From positions 1 to 8,888 of the forward strand of contig JASHOI010000749.1 of the NCBI GenBank assembly GCA_030041195.1: a DNA stretch of 8,888 nt, written 5' to 3'. How positions within the stretch are numbered: the first letter of the stretch is position 1; each line of letters begins with the position of its first letter. This stretch comes from Streptosporangiaceae bacterium. Lineage in GTDB: Bacteria; Actinomycetota; Actinomycetes; Streptosporangiales; Streptosporangiaceae. A program made the translations under genes and the position numbers. The notes under the pieces are model-generated. The model was not told the origin of the DNA and ran no database searches. It saw only the letters and a list, made by a program, of their open reading frames with translations. Positions 1 through 6,353 of the stretch are shown here, one piece after another.

Positions 1-866
1 TCCGTGTGCCCGAAGTCCGGGTGGTCAACGATCCGCTGAAGCTGCGTAGCACCAGTCATGATCATGTTAGTCTCGCCGCGCCCGATCGCCGCGAGCGTCG
101 CTCCGGCGTCGAATCGCTCGTGCAGGCGCAGCGAGCCGCCGGAGACCGCCACCATCGCCAGGATGTCTCCGGGCATCCCGACGTGGTTGATCGGCCCGTC
201 GCCGATCGTCCTGGCTTGCGCGACGCGGTACGCGGCGGTCTGGACGCGGCCGAGCCGGACCAGCCCGGAATGGCGCAGCAGCGCGCCCTTGGGGCGGCCG
301 GTGCTTCCCGAGGTGTACACGAGGAGCGCCACGTCCTGCGGGTCTGCCTCGGCCGCGCGCTGCGCCACGGCCGCCGGGTCAACGCCTGCACCGGCGGCGT
401 CGAGCTCTTCGTCGACCGCCTGCAGCGGGCCGGCCGATCCCAGAACGTGGACGGCGTGCGCCTGTCCAGCGTCGCGCGCCGCCTGCCGCAGGTCGCCGGC
501 CAGCCGACGGCCCTCGAACTCCTCGATCGACAGCACCAGCTTCGGCTCGGCGTCGCCGAGCACATAAGCGAGCTCCGGCACGGTGTGGCGGGGGTTGAGG
601 CCGAACCAGATCGCACCGATCTTGGTGGCGGCGAGGTAGCAGACCACAAACGCCGGCCGCGGCGTCGACAGCAGGCCGACCCGGTCGCCGGGGGCCACGC
701 CGACGGCAAGCAGCGCCCGCGCGGTGCGGTCGACCGCTGCGGCCAGGGCCCGGTAGCTGACCGGGCCACCGTCGGTGCGAAGCGCCGGGAGGTCCGGAGC
801 CAGCGAGGCGTAGTGATCGATGTAGGCGGGCAGCGTCGGCAGCGCCGGGCCGGCCTTCGGCGTCAC
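1..866 (-). CDS. Acyl-CoA synthetase / AMP-dependent ligase (ANL superfamily), 3' end outside the window
   Basis: Activates a free carboxylic acid with ATP to an acyl-adenylate and then to the CoA thioester; the substrate cannot be read from sequence. The first 288 residues are present. The N-terminal part (about 10-115) is a typical adenylation-domain start, including an AIWFGLNPRHT segment near residue 85. The phosphate-binding A3 motif YTSGSTGRPKG lies at residues 184-194. The C-terminal half, with the acid-binding and lysine motifs, is off the left edge. The GTG start at 866 overlaps the stop of the MaoC-like gene (GTGA), and a GAGG ribosome site lies 7 bases upstream, so the two are translationally coupled. 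It is not a classical PaaK phenylacetate-CoA ligase, whose P-loop and N-terminus differ; it resembles FadD-type medium-chain or aromatic acid ligases. Family call is firm, substrate unknown. Confidence 0.9.
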   Translation of the reverse strand, partial: MTPKAGPALPTLPAYIDHYASLAPDLPALRTDGGPVSYRALAAAVDRTARALLAVGVAPGDRVGLLSTPRPAFVVCYLAATKIGAIWFGLNPRHTVPELAYVLGDAEPKLVLSIEEFEGRRLAGDLRQAARDAGQAHAVHVLGSAGPLQAVDEELDAAGAGVDPAAVAQRAAEADPQDVALLVYTSGSTGRPKGALLRHSGLVRLGRVQTAAYRVAQARTIGDGPINHVGMPGDILAMVAVSGGSLRLHERFDAGATLAAIGRGETNMIMTGATQLQRIVDHPDFGHT

Positions 867-1414
867 CGGCCAGCCTCGCGCTGGATCGCCTCGGCCTGCG
901 CGTCAACGTGCAGCACCAGCCAGGTGGCGGCCACGGCCGGGCGGTCGGCGTCAGCCACGTTGACGGTGCCTTCGCAGGTCACAAGCGCGCGCGACGGGGT
1001 CTTGAGGCGCACCGCGGTCACGCTGCGGCTCACCCGCACCGACTCGCCGACGTGCACCGGCCGGGTGAAGCGCACCCGGTCGAGGCCGTAGTTGTACGCG
1101 TACGTGGTGGCCGGGTCGAGCAGCGGCCGCGCCAGGTCCGCGTGCGCGACCAGGGACAGCAGCAGGAACCCGTCGACGAGATCGTGGGCGGGGCTTGGCG
1201 GCAGCGACCTGCCCAGCGCGCCGGCGGTCAGGTACGTCGAGAACGCGAAGCCGTCCAGATGCTCGCGGTCGATGGTCAGCCAGCCGGAGACATCGGTGAC
1301 CCCCCGCAACTCGCCGACGCGCCGGAACGGGAGCGGAGCCGGGCGGCCGGCCGGTCCGGCCGGTCCGGCCGGACCGGGTGCGAGCCTCTCGTGCGCTTCC
1401 CCGCCTGCTGTCAC
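863..1414 (-). CDS. MaoC/NodN-like hotdog-fold protein, probable enoyl-CoA hydratase relative with atypical active site
   Basis: A 183-residue protein. Residues 1-27 are a low-complexity Pro-Ala-Gly tail. Residues 45-172 match the MaoC/NodN hotdog fold, best seen in the DGFLLLSL helix (81-88) and the NYGLDRVRFTRPVHVGE stretch (108-124). Family members hydrate trans-2-enoyl-CoA using an Asp and a His from an Asp-x4-His motif. Here that segment (about 56-80) is shortened and shows no such motif, and the usual AHG before the central helix reads VDG (80-82). Catalysis by the standard mechanism is therefore doubtful. The GTG start at 1414 is chosen for its AGGGAG site at 1420-1425, 5 bases upstream. 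An in-frame ATG at 1570 would add 52 residues that do not look coding. It overlaps the ligase by 4 bases, suggesting a shared substrate. Family likely, function open. Confidence 0.78.
   Translation of the reverse strand: MTAGGEAHERLAPGPAGPAGPAGRPAPLPFRRVGELRGVTDVSGWLTIDREHLDGFAFSTYLTAGALGRSLPPSPAHDLVDGFLLLSLVAHADLARPLLDPATTYAYNYGLDRVRFTRPVHVGESVRVSRSVTAVRLKTPSRALVTCEGTVNVADADRPAVAATWLVLHVDAQAEAIQREAGR
1347..1373. repeat. Three tandem copies of a 9-bp GC-only-type unit inside the MaoC-like gene
   Basis: CCGGCCGGT occurs at 1347-1355 and 1356-1364, and CCGGCCGGA at 1365-1373. In frame on the minus strand it encodes the Gly-Pro-Ala tail near residues 14-23 of the MaoC-like protein. The unit length is a multiple of three, so copy-number change would keep the frame. 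Confidence 0.85.
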
Positions 1415-1491
1415 GTCTGCTCCCTGCGGGCCTCGATGGCGATGATGTACCAGTTCGTGGGGCTGGATTCTCGATCGTAGGCGGCCGGCCC

Positions 1492-1521
1492 AGCCGGCCG
1501 GCCGCGGACCGGCGGCCGGCT
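1492..1521. repeat. GC-rich inverted repeat (9-bp arms) in the E2-MaoC gap
   Basis: AGCCGGCCG at 1492-1500 is perfectly complementary to CGGCCGGCT at 1513-1521, with a 12-base loop. It lies between the E2 gene and the downstream MaoC-like gene, both minus strand. No T-run follows on either strand, so it is not a textbook intrinsic terminator. It could act as an RNA hairpin affecting read-through or stability; the GC-rich composition also makes chance pairing plausible. Confidence 0.55.
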
Positions 1522-1546
1522 TCTCTGCCCGGGGCCGGGTATGTCG

Positions 1547-1597
1547 ATGATCTAGGAGGATCGCGGGCATATGCCGCCGCGCAGGCTCCTAGATCAT
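1547..1597. repeat. Perfect 12-bp inverted repeat between E2 and MaoC-like genes; possible terminator, attenuator or operator
   Basis: ATGATCTAGGAG at 1547-1558 is exactly complementary to CTCCTAGATCAT at 1586-1597, with a 27-base loop. The loop itself holds a shorter palindrome, GGCATATGCC (1566-1575). Each arm contains CTAG and is clearly less GC-rich than its surroundings. This is unlike the GC-only repeats elsewhere in the window and argues against simple base-composition chance. It lies 34 bases downstream of the E2 stop. No T-tract follows on the minus strand, so a factor-dependent or hairpin-only terminator, or a protein-binding site, is possible. What it does is inferred. Confidence 0.7.
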
Positions 1598-1630
1598 TAA
1601 GCGGGCGGCGCGGCAGGCTGGGCGGTGCGG

Positions 1631-2911
1631 TCAGAGGTCGCCGAGGGCGCCGACCGGCGATTCGATGCAGTCGGCGACGTAGCGGAGGAACCCGCCGGCG
1701 GTGCCGCCGTCGCATACCCGGTGGTCGAAGGCCAGAGTCAGCTCGCCCATTTTCCGCACCAGGACCTGGCCGTCGACGACCCACGGCCGGTCGATGATGC
1801 GCCCCAGGCCGAGGATCGCGACCTCGGGGTAGTTGATGATCGCGGCGGAGCCGTCGACACCGAACACGCCGTAGTTGTTGACGGTGAAGGTGCCGCCGGT
1901 GAGGTCGGCGGGCGTGAGGCTGCCGTCGCGCGCCGCCGCGGTCCGCGCGGTCAGTGCCGCGGACAGTTCCCGGGTGGACAGCCGGTGCGCGTCGTGGACC
2001 ACCGGAACGACCAGGCCGTGCCCGGTCTGGGCGGCGAACCCGAGGTGCACGTGGCCAGGCACGACGATCTCGTCGCGGTCGATGTGCGCGTTCAGCTCGG
2101 GGTACTGCCGCAGTCCCAGCAGGGCGAAGCGCGCCACCAGGGCCAGCAGGCTCACGGGCTGCTGCGCGGCGTTCGCGTTCAGCGCACGCCGCGCCTCGAG
2201 CAGGCCGGTGGCGTCGACGTCGACCCAAACGGTGGCCTCGGGGATCTCGCGACGCGACCGGCTCAGCTTGTCCGCGGCTGCCCGGCGCAGGCCGCGCAGC
2301 GGGATCCGCCGTTCGCCCGGGTCAGCGGGTCCTCGCTCCGGCGCCGCTGGATGCCCGGTCAGCGCACGGCGGACGTCGTCACGGCGCACCAGGCCGGATG
2401 GTCCGGTGCCGGTCACGCTCCTGAGGTCGAGGCCGGCGTCACGGGCCATCTTGCGCACCAGGGGAGAGATCACCGCCACTGGGCCGGGCCGGCCGGGCGC
2501 GGGCACGGGAGCCGACGCGGGCACGGGAGCCGGCGCGGGCACGGGAGCCGGCGCGGCGGCCGGCACCGGTTTCAGCGCCCGGCGCGAACGGCGGGCGGCG
2601 CGCTGACCCTGACGTGACGGGCCGGTCGTGCCGTAGCCGATGAGGACGTTCCCGCTGGTTTCTCCGGCGTCCGGCTCGTCGGCGGTGATCGTGATCAGGG
2701 GCTGGCCGACCGCGACCACCGCGCCGGGCGCGGCGTGGATCCGGGCCACGGCGCCGGCGAACGGGACCGGGACCTCCACCGCGGCCTTCGCCGTTTCCAC
2801 CTCCACGACCGGCTGATCGACGTCCACGTGATCGCCGATCTGGACCCGCCAGGCGATGATCTCCGCTTGCTCCAGCCCCTCGCCGAGATCAGGCAGCAGA
2901 AAGTCAGGCAT
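1631..2911 (-). CDS. bkdC: Dihydrolipoamide acyltransferase (E2) of a branched-chain-type 2-oxoacid dehydrogenase complex
   Basis: Forms the core of the cytoplasmic 2-oxoacid dehydrogenase complex and transfers the acyl group from lipoyl-lysine to CoA. It has 426 residues. A single lipoyl domain (1-76) carries the lipoylated Lys42 in VETAKA. A Pro-Ala-Val linker (about 115-145) follows. The E1/E3-binding peripheral domain is at about 147-184 (ISPLVRKMARDAGLDL). The catalytic acyltransferase domain is at 203-426, with the active-site HRVCDG at 397-402 giving His397 and Asp401. The ATG at 2911 begins the MPDFLLPDLGEG lipoyl start and overlaps the E1beta gene by 8 bases; its own ribosome site is weak, suggesting coupling. 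The family call is firm. Branched-chain rather than pyruvate specificity is inferred from the E1 genes and the neighbouring Lrp-type regulator; an aryl 2-oxoacid substrate is a third possibility. Confidence 0.93.
   Translation of the reverse strand: MPDFLLPDLGEGLEQAEIIAWRVQIGDHVDVDQPVVEVETAKAAVEVPVPFAGAVARIHAAPGAVVAVGQPLITITADEPDAGETSGNVLIGYGTTGPSRQGQRAARRSRRALKPVPAAAPAPVPAPAPVPASAPVPAPGRPGPVAVISPLVRKMARDAGLDLRSVTGTGPSGLVRRDDVRRALTGHPAAPERGPADPGERRIPLRGLRRAAADKLSRSRREIPEATVWVDVDATGLLEARRALNANAAQQPVSLLALVARFALLGLRQYPELNAHIDRDEIVVPGHVHLGFAAQTGHGLVVPVVHDAHRLSTRELSAALTARTAAARDGSLTPADLTGGTFTVNNYGVFGVDGSAAIINYPEVAILGLGRIIDRPWVVDGQVLVRKMGELTLAFDHRVCDGGTAGGFLRYVADCIESPVGALGDL
2497..2550. repeat. Three tandem 18-bp repeats encoding the E2 interdomain linker
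   Basis: Units at 2497-2514, 2515-2532 and 2533-2550 are identical except for one base (A at 2515). They encode successive Pro-Ala-Pro-Val-Pro-Ala type hexapeptides in the flexible linker between the lipoyl and peripheral-binding domains of E2 (about residues 121-138). Such linkers let the lipoyl arm swing between active sites. The whole-codon unit allows in-frame length change by slippage. Confidence 0.9.
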
Positions 2912-3938
2912 CGTCGTCCCACTGCAGCCGCGCGATGCCGTCCAGGATCCGCTCCACGTCCGGCAGGTGGAGGTGCTCCAGGTGCGGCGGCGGGTAGGGG
3001 ACGTCGAAGCCGGTGATCCGCAGGATCGGTGCCTCCAGGAAGTGGAAGCACTGCTCGGTGAGGCGGGCGGCGACCTCGGCGCCGTAGCCGCCGAACCCTG
3101 GCGCTTCGTGCACGACGACGGCGCGGCCGGTGCGGCACACCGACTCGGCCACGGTCGCGTCGTCAAACGGCGACAGCGAGCGAAGGTCGATGACCTCGAC
3201 GTCCCAGCCCTCCGCGACGGCGGCGCCGGCCGCCTCGAGCCCGGTCTGCACCGTGCCGCCGTAGGTGATGAGCGTGACGTCCGTGCCCGGCCGGCGGATC
3301 ACCGCCCGGTCGATGGCCGGGCCGTCCGTGGTCAGCGCGGCCGTTTCCTTGGACCAGTAGCGCCGCTTGGGCTCGAGGAACACGACGGGGTCGGGGCAGT
3401 CGACCGACTGGCGCAGCAGGCGGTAGGCGTCCGAGGGGGTTCCCGGCGTCACGACGCGCAGCCCCGGGGTGTGGGTGTAATAGGCCTCCGAGGAATCGCA
3501 GTGGTGCTCGACGCCGCCGATGCCGCCACCGAACGGGATCCGCACCACGATCGGCAGCACCACGCGGCCGCGGGTCCGGTTGTGCAGCTTGGCGAGGTGG
3601 CTGGTGACCTGCTCGAAGGCCGGATAGGCGAACGCGTCGAACTGCATCTCGACGACCGGCACCAGGCCGTTCATCGCCATCCCGATCGCGGTGCCGATGA
3701 TGCCCGACTCGGCCAGCGGCGTGTCGAACACCCGGCGCTCGCCGAACCGGGCCGCGAGCCCGTCGGTGACCCGGAAGACTCCGCCGAGCGTGCCGACGTC
3801 CTCCCCGAAGACCAGCACCCGGTCGTCAGCGGACAAGCTGTCGGCCAGGGCGGCGTTCAGCGCGCCTGCCATGGTCACCGGTGCGGTGGCGGGCTTGGTG
3901 CCGCTGGTCTGCCCGGCCGCTGACAGCACGCCGGTCAT
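2904..3938 (-). CDS. bkdB: 2-oxoacid dehydrogenase E1 component, beta subunit (branched-chain type)
   Basis: Pairs with the alpha subunit in an alpha2beta2 thiamine-diphosphate enzyme that decarboxylates a 2-oxoacid and reductively acylates the E2 lipoyl group. It has 344 residues. The transketolase-like pyrimidine-binding domain spans about 21-200. Seen in it are FGEDVG (44-49, with Glu46), the TPLAESGIIGTAIG segment (73-86), and GGVEHHCDSSEAYYTHTPGL (141-160), whose histidine pair is typical of branched-chain E1beta. The C-terminal domain is at about 215-340. The ATG at 3938 overlaps the E1alpha stop (ATGA), and a GGAGG site lies 10 bases upstream. Residues 1-20 are a poorly conserved tail; Met23 is a possible later start. 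Substrate remains inferred. Confidence 0.93.
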   Translation of the reverse strand: MTGVLSAAGQTSGTKPATAPVTMAGALNAALADSLSADDRVLVFGEDVGTLGGVFRVTDGLAARFGERRVFDTPLAESGIIGTAIGMAMNGLVPVVEMQFDAFAYPAFEQVTSHLAKLHNRTRGRVVLPIVVRIPFGGGIGGVEHHCDSSEAYYTHTPGLRVVTPGTPSDAYRLLRQSVDCPDPVVFLEPKRRYWSKETAALTTDGPAIDRAVIRRPGTDVTLITYGGTVQTGLEAAGAAVAEGWDVEVIDLRSLSPFDDATVAESVCRTGRAVVVHEAPGFGGYGAEVAARLTEQCFHFLEAPILRITGFDVPYPPPHLEHLHLPDVERILDGIARLQWDDDA

Positions 3939-5050
3939 TGCCCGGGGTCCTCCAGTTCGCTGAGCAGCGCTGCCCGCTCGTGCTCCAGGGCCGGCGTGGG
4001 CCGGGCGTACACGTGGGCGAACAAATCGGCGGGGTCGACGTCGGCATCAACGTTCATGCGTTCCCGAACTCGGTCGGCGAACTGCTCGGCCTCGGCCGCC
4101 AGCCGCCGGGCTGCAGGCTCATCTATCAGGCCCGCCGCGGTGAGGTAAGCCTCGAGCCGGGCTATGGGGTCGCGGGTGAGCCAGCCCTGGACCTCGTCCG
4201 CTTCGCGGTACCGGGCGGCGTCATCGGCGTTGGTGTGGGCCTCGATGCGATAGGTGATCGCCTCGATCAGGGTCGGCCCCTCGCCGGCCGCGCCCCGCTC
4301 GATGCCGGTGCGGACCGCCGAGTAGACGGCCGCGGCGTCGTTGCCGTCGATGAGCAGTGCCGGGATGCCGTACCCGATGCCCTTGGCGGCCAGGGTCGGT
4401 GCGGCGGTCTGCTTGGCCAGCGGCACGCTGATCGCGTAACCGTTGTTCTGCACCAGGAACACCACCGGCGCCCGCCACACCGCGGCGAAGTTGAGGGCCT
4501 CGTGGGTGTCGCCCTCGCTGGTCGCGCCGTCGCCGATCAGCACCAGCGCCACCTGGTCCTGCTGCTTGAGCCGGGCGGCGTGGGCCAGCCCGACGGCGTG
4601 CAGCGCGCTGGTGGCCAGCGGGGTGCACTGCGGCGCGACGCGGTACCGGTACGGGTCGTAGCCGCAGGGCCAGTCGCCCCGCAGCAGCGAGAGCGCCTCG
4701 ACGGGATCGACGCCGCGGGTCACGACCGCCACCGTGTCGCGGTAGGTGGGAAACAGCCAGTCATCGTCGCGCAGCGCGAGAACGGCCCCGACCTGGCAGG
4801 CGTCCTGGCCGCGGGAGGACGGGTACACGGCGAGGCGGCCCTGCTTGGTGAGCGTGGTGGCCTGCTGGTCGAAGCGCCGCCCCAGCACCATGCGGCGATG
4901 CAGGTCGAGCAGTACCGGCGGTTCGGGCAGGGTCAGCCCGCCCGGATTCTGCCCGGGGCGGCCGTCAGGATCTATCAGCTGCAGCGGCGCCGCGCTCGGC
5001 AGCAGGCTCTGGCCGGCCGCCGTGCGGGCGGTCCCGGCAAAGGTCGTCAC
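3935..5050 (-). CDS. bkdA: 2-oxoacid dehydrogenase E1 component, alpha subunit (branched-chain type)
   Basis: Binds the diphosphate end of thiamine diphosphate and, with the beta subunit, catalyses the first and rate-setting decarboxylation step. It has 371 residues. The thiamine-diphosphate motif runs from GDGATSEGD (173-181) to VQNN (200-203). A YPSSRGQDACQVG stretch (76-88) and the conserved active-site loop YRIEAHTNADDAARYR (267-282, with His272 and Asp276-277) follow the family pattern. By memory the layout resembles mycobacterial BkdA. The GTG start at 5050 has a strong AAGGAG site at 5056-5061, 5 bases upstream. This is the first gene of the minus-strand operon and is divergent from the Lrp-type regulator. 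Databases often label such proteins pyruvate dehydrogenase; the sequence here does not settle the substrate. Confidence 0.93.
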   Translation of the reverse strand: MTTFAGTARTAAGQSLLPSAAPLQLIDPDGRPGQNPGGLTLPEPPVLLDLHRRMVLGRRFDQQATTLTKQGRLAVYPSSRGQDACQVGAVLALRDDDWLFPTYRDTVAVVTRGVDPVEALSLLRGDWPCGYDPYRYRVAPQCTPLATSALHAVGLAHAARLKQQDQVALVLIGDGATSEGDTHEALNFAAVWRAPVVFLVQNNGYAISVPLAKQTAAPTLAAKGIGYGIPALLIDGNDAAAVYSAVRTGIERGAAGEGPTLIEAITYRIEAHTNADDAARYREADEVQGWLTRDPIARLEAYLTAAGLIDEPAARRLAAEAEQFADRVRERMNVDADVDPADLFAHVYARPTPALEHERAALLSELEDPGQ

Positions 5051-5116
5051 GGCAGCTCCTTCCGTGCTTCCTTTTCCAGAGCATGCCCGCCCAGCCCGCC
5101 ATACTTCCAGCGACTG

Positions 5117-5122
5117 AATATA
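5117..5122 (-). promoter_or_regulatory. Candidate -10 element for the dehydrogenase operon
   Basis: TATATT read on the minus strand, in the AT-rich 5102-5160 pocket, would give a leader of roughly 60 bases before the GTG at 5050. No convincing -35 lies 16-18 bases upstream, so the promoter may depend on an activator such as the adjacent Lrp-type protein. That dependence is inferred. Confidence 0.4.
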
Positions 5123-5130
5123 AGACGAGA

Positions 5131-5158
5131 TTGATGGCGCATATCAGCCGTATACGAT
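5131..5158 (+). promoter_or_regulatory. Candidate promoter for the Lrp/AsnC regulator, giving a leaderless mRNA
   Basis: TTGATG at 5131-5136 and TACGAT at 5153-5158 are separated by 16 bases. Six bases after the -10 comes the ATG at 5165, exactly where transcription would start. No Shine-Dalgarno sequence precedes that ATG, which fits leaderless translation, common in actinobacteria. Confidence 0.55.
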
Positions 5159-5167
5159 GGTCATATG
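5140..5167. promoter_or_regulatory. Cluster of short palindromes, possible Lrp-type operator
   Basis: CATATC (5140-5145), the palindrome CGTATACG (5149-5156) and the palindrome CATATG (5162-5167) are spaced about 10-12 bases apart, close to one helical turn. They overlap the regulator's own promoter and start codon and lie next to the divergent dehydrogenase promoter. Lrp/AsnC proteins often bind such phased AT-rich sites and regulate both themselves and a divergent operon. Binding here is inferred only. Confidence 0.35.
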
Positions 5168-5689
5168 GCCCCGAGCGAGCCACCGGCGGCGCAGCCGCGT
5201 GGACACATGGCACCGCTGGACGACACCGACCGGCTCATCGTCGAGGCGCTGCGGGCCGACGGCCGCCTGTCCATGCGCGCGCTGGCAAGCCGGGTGCACC
5301 TGTCCCGGGCCAACGTCTACGCCCGCGTGGCCAGGCTGCAGCGGGACGGCGTGATCACCGGCTACGCCGCGCTCGTCGACCCGGTTCGGTACGGGTACGG
5401 GCTGTCGGCCTACGTCTACCTGGACATCGCCCAGCGGTCCTGGAAGGCGGTCCGCCGCCAGCTGCTGAACATGCCCGAGGTCGATCACGTCGCGCTGATC
5501 TCGGGAGAGCACGACATCCTGGTGCGGGTCCGCGCCCACGACGCCGCGTCGCTGCGCGACGTCGTGCTCACCAAGCTGCAGGAGATGCCGGAGATCCGGG
5601 CGACCCAGACCGTGCTGATCTTCGAAGAGCTGGATCCGGCTACCGAGCCGCCGGGCTCCGCCGCACCCGCAGGCCGTCAAAGGCGATAG
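5165..5689 (+). CDS. Lrp/AsnC-family transcriptional regulator, probably BkdR-like
   Basis: A 174-residue feast/famine regulator. The winged helix-turn-helix spans about 18-70, starting LDDTDRLIVEAL, with the recognition helix near 47-59. The ligand-sensing RAM domain spans about 78-155 and includes GEHDILV (114-120), part of the effector pocket in this family. Members bind amino acids or 2-oxoacids as octamers or dimers. It is divergent from the 2-oxoacid dehydrogenase operon, the same arrangement as Pseudomonas BkdR with bkd genes, so control of that operon is the likely job. The ATG at 5165 fits a leaderless transcript; Met15 (5207) starts nearer the conserved domain but also lacks a ribosome site. 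The last 17 or so codons overlap the convergent TetR gene and encode an unconserved Pro/Ala/Arg tail. Confidence 0.92.
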   Translation: MAPSEPPAAQPRGHMAPLDDTDRLIVEALRADGRLSMRALASRVHLSRANVYARVARLQRDGVITGYAALVDPVRYGYGLSAYVYLDIAQRSWKAVRRQLLNMPEVDHVALISGEHDILVRVRAHDAASLRDVVLTKLQEMPEIRATQTVLIFEELDPATEPPGSAAPAGRQRR

Positions 5690-6347
5690 CGCACACCGCG
5701 TCGGCCAGCCCGGGGCCGGCCCTGCGGCCGGCCGGCCGGTACCACTCGACCAGCGAATTGACCATGCCGAACAGCAGCCGGGCGGCGACCGCGGGGTCCA
5801 CATCGGCGCGGATGTCCCCGTCCCGCTCGGCCTCCGCGACCAGATCGGCGACCAGCCGGTCGAACGCGCGCCGTCGGTTCAGGGCCGCACGCTCGGCCTC
5901 GGTGTTGCCGCGCACCCGCAGCAGCAGCGTGACGTAGGGGAGCTCGGCCTGCAGCACGCCGACGGACCCGCGGACCAGGTGTTCCAGCCGCTCGATCGCT
6001 GGCGCGTCCAGCGCTCGCGCCTGGTCGGCCACGGCGGACCAGCCGTCCAGAGCCCGGCTGGTGGCGAGGCGCAGCAGTTCCTCCTTGCCCGACACATGGT
6101 GATAGATCGCTGATTTGGTGATCCCGAGCCGGCGGGCCAGGTCTTCCATGCTGGTGCCGTCGTAGCCGCGCTCGTTGAACACCTCGACCGCGACCGCGAG
6201 CAGTGTGTCGAGGTCGTACCCGGGCCGCCCCGGACCAGGCCGGCCGGGGCGCTCCAGGCTGCGGGACGGCGCAGCGTTCAGGCCGGTCAATAGGCCGGGC
6301 CTGGGGACGCGCCCCAGGGGCCGGCTCGTGGTCTTGTCGGCGGCCAT
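5640..6347 (-). CDS. paaR: TetR-family transcriptional regulator, probably PaaR repressor of the phenylacetate genes
   Basis: A 235-residue TetR-type protein. Residues 1-43 are a Pro/Gly/Arg-rich tail. The DNA-binding domain is at 44-95, with TSMEDLARRLGITKSAIYHH (65-84) as the helix-turn-helix, followed by the typical GKEELL. The helical ligand-binding domain is at about 100-230. It is divergent from paaA across 55 bases holding a palindrome, the usual layout of a TetR repressor with its target; actinobacterial PaaR proteins respond to phenylacetyl-CoA. The ATG at 6347 is chosen because a good -10 lies six bases upstream, implying a leaderless mRNA. The only later methionine before the HTH end is Met67, too late. 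An in-frame ATG at 6410 would run through the paaA promoter and is unlikely. TetR membership is firm; the PaaR role rests on position and operator. Confidence 0.9.
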   Translation of the reverse strand: MAADKTTSRPLGRVPRPGLLTGLNAAPSRSLERPGRPGPGRPGYDLDTLLAVAVEVFNERGYDGTSMEDLARRLGITKSAIYHHVSGKEELLRLATSRALDGWSAVADQARALDAPAIERLEHLVRGSVGVLQAELPYVTLLLRVRGNTEAERAALNRRRAFDRLVADLVAEAERDGDIRADVDPAVAARLLFGMVNSLVEWYRPAGRRAGPGLADAVCAIAFDGLRVRRSPAAR

Positions 6348-6353
6348 GAGCGT

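Noticed and set aside
62..906. Minus-strand open frames 62-769 and 379-906 as alternatives to the ligase
   Set aside because: They are Arg/Pro/Ala-rich and lack motifs; the third minus frame, from the GTG at 866, encodes a clear adenylate-forming enzyme running off the left edge.
1474..1479. TACGAT on the minus strand as a -10 for the MaoC-ligase pair
   Set aside because: No -35 lies at a suitable distance in the GC-only sequence upstream, so a single hexamer is too weak to call.
1492..1597. Classical Rho-independent terminator after E2
   Set aside because: Both hairpins lack a following T-run on the minus strand; reported instead as inverted repeats of unknown role.
2497..2550. CRISPR-like or mobile repeat
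   Set aside because: Units are contiguous, 18 bp, without spacers and fully in frame with the Pro-Ala linker of E2.
2856..5134. Long plus-strand open frames (2856-3923 and 3881-5134) antisense to the E1 genes
   Set aside because: Their translations are Arg/Gly/Val-rich without any recognisable domain, while the minus strand gives complete, motif-bearing E1alpha and E1beta. They are mirror frames typical of high-GC coding DNA.
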